Source: CAZADA01 sp964636945
GTDB lineage: Bacteria; Pseudomonadota; Alphaproteobacteria; Caulobacterales; Maricaulaceae
DNA length: 64,000 nucleotides
NCBI GenBank assembly: GCA_964636945.1
Contig: CAZWVH010000005.1
Coordinates: 1-64,000 of the forward strand
Direction: 5' to 3'
The notes beneath the pieces are model-generated. The model saw nothing but the letters and a program-made list of their open reading frames with translations, was not told the origin of the DNA and ran no database searches. A program made the position numbers and the translations under genes. Within the stretch, counting starts at the first letter, position 1; each line of letters begins with the position of its first letter. Positions 8,297 through 16,674 of this stretch are shown here, one piece after another.

Positions 8297-10879
8297 ATGA
8301 CACAACCCGCCGTCGTGTGGATCGAAGCCGCGCTCTGGCGCTGGATGAACTTTGCACGACGGTGGCGTTGGTTCGTTATTGCATTCTGGTTGATTGCAGC
8401 GGTGGTCGGCGCGCGAGTGACCATCGCGCTGGGCGACGTGAATAGCGACGCCAGCGATATGATCGCCGAAAGCGTCCCGTATCGTCAGGCTCAGATTGCA
8501 TTTGAGGCTGCATTCCCACACTTGGATGAACAAGTGTTGGTGTTGGTGCGCGCTGAAACCGCGGATGCGACCGATGTGGTTGCCTCCGATCTGGTCCGGG
8601 CGCTCAATGCCAAGCCGGAGGCGGTGAGGAGCGTGTTTGCGCCCTCTGTCGAGCCATTCTTTGAGCGCAACGGATTGCTCTATCTGGATGTGGACGAACT
8701 GGAAGACCTGTTGGCCCGCATGAGTCGCTCTGCGGCCCTGATCGAGCGTCTGAGCCGAGATCCGACCATCGAAGCGCTGTTCGACGCCCTGACGCAGGCC
8801 GCCTCTGTCGAGGATTTCACGGAGCGCGATGCACAAACGATTAATGATGTCTTCGACGCTGTCGCTAAGGTGATCAATGACCGCTTAAGCAGTGGGGGCG
8901 CGCCATTGTCATGGCGCTCGATTTTTGTCGACGATCTTGAGCCTCCCCACCAGCGGTTAATCTCGGTGGAGCCCGTTCTCGACTTTTCCAATTTGAACCC
9001 AGCCCGGGCGGTGAAGGCGGCTGTCGAGGAAGCCGGCCAAGATGTTCAGGCCCGTACGGGTTTGCCGGCTCAAATTGGCGTCACAGGTGATCCTGTCCTC
9101 AGGTCCGATGAGCTCAATAGCGTTAGTCAAGGGATAGGCTGGGCGTTTTTGGCGTCATTTATCCTGGTTGGCGTCTTATTGTTCATCGCCTTTCGATCGG
9201 TTGTTTTGGCGCTGGTCACGATGATTTCGCTGTTGGTTTCCATCACGGTCACCGCCGGCTTTGCATTTTTGATGTTCGACGCACTGAACTTGGTTGCCGT
9301 GGCGTTTGCAGTTCTGATGGTGGGATTGGGCGTCGATTTTTCCGTTCACCTTTTGCTGCACGCGCGCCAAGAACGGGCGCATGACCGGGATGTTGGCGCT
9401 GCATTGTATCGTACGTCGCGGGACATCGGAGCGGCGCTGGCTCTAACGGCGCCGTCCACTGCATTGGCGTTTTTGGCGTTCGCCCCGACCGTCTTTGTTG
9501 GCATGACACAACTGGGCGTGGTGGCTGCGGTCGGCGTGATGACAGCGTTCGCCGTGGCCACGACTTTTTTGCCGGCAGTGTTCTCTTTCTTGCCGCCGCC
9601 CAGCGCACGATTTGGCGCCATGGTGGAGAAAACAATCATTCCCGACCAATGGCGTCCACGGCTAGCACTAGGTGTGATCATAGCAGGCGCTTTGGGATTG
9701 ATCGCCATTCCCTTCGCGCGTTTCAACGCCGATCCCATGGATTTGCGCGATCCCAATTCAGCCTCGGTCCAAGCCTTCAATCTGCTCTTTGATAATGAGG
9801 ACACGACGCCCTATCGATTGAACCTGCTGGTTGCCGATGAAGCTGAAGCGGTGGCCGCGGCGGAACGCTTGGAGGCGCTTGATGAAGTGCATGCGGCACG
9901 CATCTTGTCAGACTTCGTGCCAAAGGATCAGCTCACCAAACTCGAACTCATTGACTTTGCGTCCATTGGACTTGGATTTGCCTTGTCTGGTGAAGGCGCC
10001 GCCCGTGAAATCGAGCCAGATCCCGCCGGACGACTGATTGAGGAATTACGCGCGCGGGGCGGGGATAGCGCAGAAGGCCTGGCGCTGGCGGTGGAGCGTT
10101 ATCAAGAGGCGGTCGAGGACACACCGGCGCTGCGGTCGACGGTAACTTATGATTTGTTGCGTTATTGGCCCCACGAGATGGACCGGCTACGCAATCAAAT
10201 GATGGCGCGCGAAGTCACATTCGATGACATTCCCGAAGCGATCGTCAATCGATATCGTAGCGTGGACGGACGCGCGCGCGTGGAGGTCATCCCCGTGAGC
10301 GACGTGCGTGATCCGCAGGCGCGTGAAGCGTTTATTGAGGCAGTGCGCGCCGTTGCGCCCGACATTACGGGATCTGCGCGTAACGTCCATGAGGCCGGCG
10401 GCCTGATCCAGCGCGCCATGCTTCAAGCGACTGTCGTGGCGTTTATTCTGGTGTTCATGTTGCTCTGGTTTGTGCTGGGCGACGTGGTGCTGATCGGCGT
10501 TTTATTGGCTCCCTTGGCGCTGGCCGGCGTGCTCACAACCGCCACCAGCGTGATCATTGGGATGCCCTATAATTTTGCCAATGTGATCGTTTTGCCGCTA
10601 CTGATCGGCATCGGCATTGACAGTGGGATCCATCTGGCGCTTCGCGCACGGCGGTCGGTGTCGGCGCGTGCTGTTTACGAAAGCGTGACCCCCAGGGCGG
10701 TGTTCTTCAGCGCGGTGACAACCATCGCCTCGTTTGGCACATTATCGTTTTCCCCCCACCGTGGCACAGCCAGTATGGGGGCGCTGTTGATGATTGCCAT
10801 CGCGTGGACGCTCATCTGCACGGTGATGGTGCTGCCCCTGTTGATGCAGCGGGTTTTTCCAAAGCGTGATGACGTTTGA
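8297..10879 (+). CDS. HpnN-like MMPL/RND family transporter
   Basis: An 860-residue RND-superfamily inner membrane protein built as two repeats of one helix, a large periplasmic loop and five helices (helix clusters at about residues 10-35, 270-440 and 700-850). The motifs LMVGLGVDFSVHLLLH and LIGIGIDSGIHLALR are the helix-4 proton-relay motifs of the two repeats, each with Asp. Length and arrangement match the HpnN group, which moves hopanoids to the outer membrane in hopanoid producers, rather than the tripartite drug pumps of about 1040 residues. It overlaps the longest frame of the following MlaC/HpnM gene, the usual hpnM/hpnN pairing. No hopanoid synthesis gene is visible here, so hopanoids, other sterol-like lipids or phospholipids are all possible cargo. 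Confidence 0.85.
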   Translation: MTQPAVVWIEAALWRWMNFARRWRWFVIAFWLIAAVVGARVTIALGDVNSDASDMIAESVPYRQAQIAFEAAFPHLDEQVLVLVRAETADATDVVASDLVRALNAKPEAVRSVFAPSVEPFFERNGLLYLDVDELEDLLARMSRSAALIERLSRDPTIEALFDALTQAASVEDFTERDAQTINDVFDAVAKVINDRLSSGGAPLSWRSIFVDDLEPPHQRLISVEPVLDFSNLNPARAVKAAVEEAGQDVQARTGLPAQIGVTGDPVLRSDELNSVSQGIGWAFLASFILVGVLLFIAFRSVVLALVTMISLLVSITVTAGFAFLMFDALNLVAVAFAVLMVGLGVDFSVHLLLHARQERAHDRDVGAALYRTSRDIGAALALTAPSTALAFLAFAPTVFVGMTQLGVVAAVGVMTAFAVATTFLPAVFSFLPPPSARFGAMVEKTIIPDQWRPRLALGVIIAGALGLIAIPFARFNADPMDLRDPNSASVQAFNLLFDNEDTTPYRLNLLVADEAEAVAAAERLEALDEVHAARILSDFVPKDQLTKLELIDFASIGLGFALSGEGAAREIEPDPAGRLIEELRARGGDSAEGLALAVERYQEAVEDTPALRSTVTYDLLRYWPHEMDRLRNQMMAREVTFDDIPEAIVNRYRSVDGRARVEVIPVSDVRDPQAREAFIEAVRAVAPDITGSARNVHEAGGLIQRAMLQATVVAFILVFMLLWFVLGDVVLIGVLLAPLALAGVLTTATSVIIGMPYNFANVIVLPLLIGIGIDSGIHLALRARRSVSARAVYESVTPRAVFFSAVTTIASFGTLSFSPHRGTASMGALLMIAIAWTLICTVMVLPLLMQRVFPKRDDV

Positions 10880-10947
10880 AGCAGACCAACGCTTCACTTC
10901 TGCCGAGGAGTAAGCCATCTACGTTAAAGGAAATATGGAGGTCCGTC

Positions 10948-11592
10948 ATGCGTAGTGTGATGGCAGCTGTTGTCGGTTCGATGGGGCGTGCGGCATGTGC
11001 GATGCTCGCGTTTTGTGTGCTGTTTGCCAATTCTGCCCTGGCGCAAAGCCAAACCGAACAAGCCAAAGAATTTGCCCGTGTTTTGGTGGAAGAACTTACG
11101 GCGAACGCCAATGATCCGGCTTTGGACGAGGCGCAAAAATCCGATCAGTATCGAATAATCTTACGCGACAAACTCGCTGCCGATCCCATCGGCCGTTTTC
11201 TGTTTAACGGATCGCCCAATGCGCTGGCCACCGAAATGCAACGTCAACAATACACCGAGTTGTTCCCCGATTATATCGCAGCCTCATTCGCTGATCAGAT
11301 CGGCGCTCTAGCCGAACGAGAAATCATTATTCTTGGGGCTGTTTCGCGCGGAGACCAAGAAGCCATTGTGCAAAGCCGATTGCTTGATGCGTCAGGGCGT
11401 GAAAAGGCGGTGATCGACTGGCGCTTGCGTTGGTATGACGGCGAGCCTCAATTGCTGGACGTGCTGGTTGAGCGTGTTTCACCGCTGGTGACGAAACGCC
11501 AAGAATTTTCTTCATTGGCCTCGCGTCAGGGCGTTGATGCGTTGCTCGCCCACATGCGCGATGTGGTGAATACCCAAGCTGAAGCCAGCTAA
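10948..11592 (+). CDS. MlaC/HpnM family periplasmic lipid-binding protein
   Basis: A 214-residue exported protein with a signal peptide ending NSALAQ. The rest matches the MlaC/Ttg2D family, periplasmic carriers that hold lipid tails in a deep pocket: an early helical part, a central PNALATEMQRQQYTELFPDYIAASFADQI stretch split across two helices, and a C-terminal sheet with VDWRLRWYDG and QEFSSLASRQGVDALLAHMR. The ATG at 10948 follows a GGAGG ribosome binding site six bases upstream; a TTG at 10876 overlapping the previous stop would place 24 extra residues before the signal peptide and is rejected. Next to an HpnN-like transporter this is best read as HpnM, the partner carrier, though it could equally serve the MlaA protein at 4.7 kb. 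Confidence 0.88.
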   Translation: MRSVMAAVVGSMGRAACAMLAFCVLFANSALAQSQTEQAKEFARVLVEELTANANDPALDEAQKSDQYRIILRDKLAADPIGRFLFNGSPNALATEMQRQQYTELFPDYIAASFADQIGALAEREIIILGAVSRGDQEAIVQSRLLDASGREKAVIDWRLRWYDGEPQLLDVLVERVSPLVTKRQEFSSLASRQGVDALLAHMRDVVNTQAEAS

Positions 11593-11729
11593 GGCTCTGT
11601 TTGTTCACAGCTAACGCTTTACTCACCCATGTGGCATTTTTCTTTCGTTCAGCGAGAGAAGTTGCTGCCCCCTGATGACGTGCGCCCACTTGCATGAAAT
11701 AGTGGCCTCATACCAAAACGTGAGGCGAT

Positions 11730-14700
11730 GTGATGATGCACTTTCAGCGGATGAGAACGTTTGGCGTCTTGGCTGCGGTCGTGGCGCTGTTAGCCGCGTG
11801 CGGTGGTTCGGAAGACCAAGACAGCCCATCATCACAGTCCACACCGACCAACATTGCGCCGGCGTCGGGCGCGGCACAGAGCGTGGCGTTGGAAAGCCGC
11901 GACAACAACGCACCACGCGCTGAGCCCGAGGCGCCGCGTCGCTTTGCCTATCTGAGATACCGCATCGATACGTCCCAGCGGAGTCCCCGGGCCTGTTTGG
12001 TGTTCTCCAAAGCGCTGAACGCATCACTGGACTATGGGCCCTATGTGCGTGTTTCGCGCTCTTCCTTGCCGGCGCTGAGTGTGGAAGGCGATGCGTTGTG
12101 TTTGGGCGGACTGGAGTTTGGTTCACAGGCCGCCGTCTCGGTTCTGGCTGGGTTGCCGTCGGCGGACGGGGACGAACTGGCCGCGGATGAAAGTGTGACC
12201 CTCGAATTTGCTGACCGGCCAGCCTTTGTTGGCTTCGCTGGGGACGGCGTGATCCTTCCGCGTAAGGATGCGGACGGATTGGCGATCGAGACCGTCAATG
12301 TGGACACGCTCAAAATTGAGGTGAACCGCGTGAACGACCGCGCCCTGGCGTTCCGTCGGATTGTGGCGGGATACTCAGCTGGCGCTCGGGAATATGAACG
12401 TCTCTATGGCGATGAGAGCCCCAGCGGTGTGGGCAGCTTGATGTGGTCAGGGGAAATGGACGTGGAAAGCGAGCGCAATGCTCCCGCCACGACCGTATTC
12501 CCGCTGGCTGAAACCATCGGCGCTGCTGAGCCGGGCGCCTATGTGATTTCGGTGAGGGAAAAGACCGACAATGACCGCGATTACGGCGTGGCGCGTGCGG
12601 AGCGGTGGATTGTGATCACCGATGTGGCGCTGACCGCATATCGTGGCAAGACCGGGCTATCGGTTGTCGCCCGGTCCTTGGATACAGCCAGGCCTTTAGC
12701 CGACACCCGAGTGGACTTGGTGGCGCGCAGTAATGAAGTTTTGGCGAGTGGGGAAACGGACGACTCAGGACTGATCTCATTCGATCCAGCGATCTTGCGC
12801 GGCGAGGGACCCGATGCGCCGCGTCTTGCCCTGGCCTACGGACCAGAAGGCGACTTTGCCGTGCTCGATTTGGAGCGCGCTCCGGTGGATTTGTCATCTC
12901 AGCCCGTGGGGGGACGTTATGGCGGCGGCGCCATTGAAGGATATCTCTACTTTGACCGCGGCATTTATCGTCCAGGGGAGACCGTTCGAGCCACCGCGCT
13001 TTTGCGCGATGGTGAGGCGCGGGCTGTGGATGATCGCGCTGGAACAATCACGGTGTATGCACCCAATGGCCTCGAGGCGCAGGTGGAGCGATTCGACGGC
13101 GCGCCGGAAGCTGGCGCTGTGCGTCTGGATTACGAGATTTCGACCAATGCCGCGCGTGGCCAGTGGCGGATGGAAGTGGCCATCGATGGTATCGGGCCGG
13201 TGGCCTATGGCGGCTTTGCAGTGGAGGACTTTGTTCCCCAACGTGTGGCGTTGGAGTTGGAGGGCGACGTCGATACGCCGCTGGAAGCTGGCGATGTCGC
13301 TCAGGTTGATGCTGACGTGCGCTTTCTTTACGGCGCGCCAGGCGCTGGTCTCACGGTGGAAGGGGCTGGCCGCATCGAAGTGGACTATCAGCCCTTCGAG
13401 GATCTCGAGGACTTCAGTTTCGGTTTGCACGATCAGGGCTATTCGGCCACGCGCATCGAAGCGGCCGACGCCGTAGCGGATGGCCAAGGCAGAGCGACCT
13501 TGGTGTTCGATCCTGAGAATGAGGGCGTTGATTCCATGCGTCCATTGTCACTGCGTTTGGTGGTTTCAGCCCTCGAGCCGGGCGGGCGGCCGGTGTCGGA
13601 AAACATTCGCTTCGCCTATCGCCCGCGCGATCGCTATTTGGGCCTGAAAGTTGGCGATGCAGGAACCAAGGTCGACACGCCGCTGAGCTTTGACGCCGTG
13701 TTGGTTGACGCCCAAGGTGAAGGGCGTCCGGGACGAGCAGACTGGACTTTGGTTCGGGTCGATGTGGACTATGACTGGTTCCGCCAGTCCAACGGCCAGT
13801 GGCAGTGGCGCCGGTCTGAGCGCACAGTGCCCATTCAATCTGGCGAAACTGAGTTTTCTGCGCAAGGACGAGCGCAGATCACCACACAGCCGCTCGACTA
13901 TGGCCGCTACGAATTGCGCTTTAACAGCGGCAATGGCGGCGCGCAGGCCAGCCTGTCATTCTATGCCAGTTGGTGGGGCGACCCTTCTCGCCAGGGCGGG
14001 ATTGACGCGCCTGACCAAGTCCAGGTTGTGGGGCCGTCTGACCCCGTCAATGTTGGCGACACGGTGGAATTCCGGCTGGATGCGCCTTATGCGGGGTTCG
14101 CTGAAGTGGTCCTGGCTAGCGATGAGGTGTTGGAGCGACGCACGCTGCGCCTTCCTGAAAATGGCGCCACGGTGAGCTTTACCGCCAGCGAGGACTGGGG
14201 CGCGGGCGCGTATGTGATGGCCAGCGTGTACACCCCGCGAGATCCTGTGGCCGAACCACGACCGCGCAGAGCTGTAGGCGTGGCGCATGCGCCGATTGAT
14301 GTCAGCGCTCGGACATTCTCAATGGAGGTGGACGCGCCTGAGGTGGCCCGGCCGCGCGAACAAATGACGCTCACCCTTACGGCCGAAGGACCAATCGACG
14401 AGAACGCCTATGTGACGCTCGCCGCAGTGGACGAAGGGATTTTGCGGCTCACAAAGTTTGAATCGCCCAAGCCATCAGAATTTTTCTTTGGCAAGCGTGC
14501 ATTAGCGGTGGATTTGTTCGACGATTACGGACGGGTTCTGGATCCAAACCAAGGAGCGGCGGCTGAAGTGCGCTCGGGTGGCGACAGTCTTGGCGGTCCG
14601 GGCTTGTCCGTGGTGCCGACCAAAACCGTGGCGCTCTTTGAGGGGCCGGTCGCGTTTAATCGGCGTGGCGAGGCGGAGATCACTTTCGATTTGCCCGATT

Positions 14701-16667
14701 TTAATGGGCAATTGCGACTGATGGCTGTGGCATGGTCTGCGACCGGCGTCGGCGAAATGAGTGAGCCTTTGATCATTCGCGACCCTGTGGCGGTGGATAT
14801 GGTGTTGCCGCGGTTCTTGGCGCCCGGCGACGAAGCGTTCGCCACACTGTCGTTGGATAATGTGGAAGGCGAGGCCGGCGATTATCGCGCTCGTATCGAA
14901 GCGGATAGTCCGCTTGACGTGACAAAGTCCGGCGCCCTCGAGGTGCAGCTTGGTCAGGGCGAGCGTGTTGATCGCAGCGTTTCGCTGGCGGCGGCGGACA
15001 GTGAAGGGGTTGCGGAGATTACCGTCGACGCCTCAGGACCGCGCCGGTTTTCGGTGGAGCACGCTTATCCCATCCAGGTTCGGTCAGCATTTTTGCCGGT
15101 CAGCGTGGTCGATCGCGGTCGATTGGAGCCGGGCGAACGTTATGATCCTCCGGCCGATTCGCTGATGAGCTTTGCTCCAGGCTCGGTGGAGGTGTCGGTG
15201 AGTTTCTCTGCTTTCCCCATCGACGCAGGGGCGCTTTATGAATCGCTTAGTCGGTATCCCTATGGGTGCTCAGAGCAAATTGTCTCTCGGGCCATGCCTC
15301 TTGTGTATGCGGGACAAGCCGCCGCGTTAGCGCAACGGGACGATGACGGCGAATCCGTGCGATTGGTGCAAGACGCGGTTGAGAGCCTGTTGGCGCGTCA
15401 GTCAAGCGACGGCGCATTCGGTCTGTGGCGTGTTGGCGATCGCAATGCTTCGCCATGGCTGGGCGCATATATCACCGACTTCCTCTACCGCGCCAAGCAG
15501 GCTGGCGCCCCGGTGCCGGACGCGGCGCTCGAACAGGCCTATGCAGCGTTGTCTCCGCTGGCCGAAGGCGAGCCATATCGCGCCTATGGATACGACACCG
15601 CCCGCAATTGGGACGATGACGAAGCCCCATGGTGGTTCGGCGATACTTATGACCGGCGCATGGCGCGCGCCAAGGCCTATGCAGCCTATGTTCTAGCCCG
15701 AGCCGGCCGGATGGACGTGTCACGCTTACGCTATATCCATGATGAAGAGATGGAGGTCTTGCGCAGTCCGTTGGCGCGCGCACAAATCGGCGCCGCTCTG
15801 GCATTCATGGGCGATCAGGCACGTGCGGTCAGCGCCTTCGACGGTGCGGAGGATCGCATCGGCTATACCAACCGTGGCAATTACTATCAGTCAGCAACGC
15901 GCGATCTGGCGGGGATCACGGCGTTGGCCGCCGAAGCTGGCGAGACCGAATTAACCACGCGGCTCACCGAACAGCTCGCCCAGACCGCAGTGGAGCCTGA
16001 GCGGCTGACCACGCAAGAAAAGGCATTCTTGCTGATGGCGCTGAACTCCGTAACTGGTGGCGAGCAAGTCCGGATCAATGCGCGCGGTGCTGACGAAGAT
16101 CGCACGGGTCAATACTCGCTCACCGGCGAGCAGCTGAGTGAGGGCGCATCATTCACCAACCGCGGCAACGCCGCAGTTTGGCGCACAACCATTGTGCGCG
16201 GCGCTCCGACCACGCCTCCCGATGCGGTTGCAGAAGGGGTGTCGGTGTCCAAGACCGTGTGGGATTTAGACGGCGCAACAGCCAATCTGTCCGATGTGCG
16301 CCAGGGCGATCAGTTCATCGTGGAAATCGCCTTGCGTCCGCGCAACCGGCGTCTGGCGCCCATGATCGTCGCCGACCTACTGCCGGCTGGCTTTGAAATC
16401 GAAGCGACACTCTCGCCAGACGATGTGAGGGAAGGGCCATTTGCTTGGGTTGGCGAATTGGCGCGCTTGAAAGCATCCGAAGAGCGCGATGATCGGTTTG
16501 TGGCGGCGTTGGACCTCAGGGGGGAACCGGCAACCATCGCCTACATGGTTCGTGCGGTGACGCCCGGAGTTTTCACCGCACCTGGCGCTGTGGCCGAGAA
16601 CATGTATAAGCCCGACGAATTTGGCCGTTCAGCCTCGTCAACGATCACCATTGCTCAAGCAGGCTAG
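11730..16667 (+). CDS. yfhM: bacterial alpha-2-macroglobulin lipoprotein
   Basis: A 1645-residue lipoprotein of the YfhM/ECAM type, a large periplasmic protease trap. The lipobox LLAAC puts the acylated Cys at residue 24. Many macroglobulin (MG) beta domains follow, with the typical stretches YFDRGIYRPGETV, VEDFVPQRVALEL and TLAAVDEGILRLT. The thioester motif CSEQ is present at residues 1180-1183 within YPYGCSEQ, so covalent trapping should be possible. A helical thioester domain with alpha-toroid repeats and a C-terminal receptor-binding-like domain (PAGFEIE, DLRGEPATIAYMVRAV) complete it. It is followed after seven bases by pbpC, the conserved partner that repairs peptidoglycan. GTG 11730 and ATG 11733/11736 are equivalent starts. 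Confidence 0.93.
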   Translation: MMMHFQRMRTFGVLAAVVALLAACGGSEDQDSPSSQSTPTNIAPASGAAQSVALESRDNNAPRAEPEAPRRFAYLRYRIDTSQRSPRACLVFSKALNASLDYGPYVRVSRSSLPALSVEGDALCLGGLEFGSQAAVSVLAGLPSADGDELAADESVTLEFADRPAFVGFAGDGVILPRKDADGLAIETVNVDTLKIEVNRVNDRALAFRRIVAGYSAGAREYERLYGDESPSGVGSLMWSGEMDVESERNAPATTVFPLAETIGAAEPGAYVISVREKTDNDRDYGVARAERWIVITDVALTAYRGKTGLSVVARSLDTARPLADTRVDLVARSNEVLASGETDDSGLISFDPAILRGEGPDAPRLALAYGPEGDFAVLDLERAPVDLSSQPVGGRYGGGAIEGYLYFDRGIYRPGETVRATALLRDGEARAVDDRAGTITVYAPNGLEAQVERFDGAPEAGAVRLDYEISTNAARGQWRMEVAIDGIGPVAYGGFAVEDFVPQRVALELEGDVDTPLEAGDVAQVDADVRFLYGAPGAGLTVEGAGRIEVDYQPFEDLEDFSFGLHDQGYSATRIEAADAVADGQGRATLVFDPENEGVDSMRPLSLRLVVSALEPGGRPVSENIRFAYRPRDRYLGLKVGDAGTKVDTPLSFDAVLVDAQGEGRPGRADWTLVRVDVDYDWFRQSNGQWQWRRSERTVPIQSGETEFSAQGRAQITTQPLDYGRYELRFNSGNGGAQASLSFYASWWGDPSRQGGIDAPDQVQVVGPSDPVNVGDTVEFRLDAPYAGFAEVVLASDEVLERRTLRLPENGATVSFTASEDWGAGAYVMASVYTPRDPVAEPRPRRAVGVAHAPIDVSARTFSMEVDAPEVARPREQMTLTLTAEGPIDENAYVTLAAVDEGILRLTKFESPKPSEFFFGKRALAVDLFDDYGRVLDPNQGAAAEVRSGGDSLGGPGLSVVPTKTVALFEGPVAFNRRGEAEITFDLPDFNGQLRLMAVAWSATGVGEMSEPLIIRDPVAVDMVLPRFLAPGDEAFATLSLDNVEGEAGDYRARIEADSPLDVTKSGALEVQLGQGERVDRSVSLAAADSEGVAEITVDASGPRRFSVEHAYPIQVRSAFLPVSVVDRGRLEPGERYDPPADSLMSFAPGSVEVSVSFSAFPIDAGALYESLSRYPYGCSEQIVSRAMPLVYAGQAAALAQRDDDGESVRLVQDAVESLLARQSSDGAFGLWRVGDRNASPWLGAYITDFLYRAKQAGAPVPDAALEQAYAALSPLAEGEPYRAYGYDTARNWDDDEAPWWFGDTYDRRMARAKAYAAYVLARAGRMDVSRLRYIHDEEMEVLRSPLARAQIGAALAFMGDQARAVSAFDGAEDRIGYTNRGNYYQSATRDLAGITALAAEAGETELTTRLTEQLAQTAVEPERLTTQEKAFLLMALNSVTGGEQVRINARGADEDRTGQYSLTGEQLSEGASFTNRGNAAVWRTTIVRGAPTTPPDAVAEGVSVSKTVWDLDGATANLSDVRQGDQFIVEIALRPRNRRLAPMIVADLLPAGFEIEATLSPDDVREGPFAWVGELARLKASEERDDRFVAALDLRGEPATIAYMVRAVTPGVFTAPGAVAENMYKPDEFGRSASSTITIAQAG

Positions 16668-16674
16668 ACACGTC

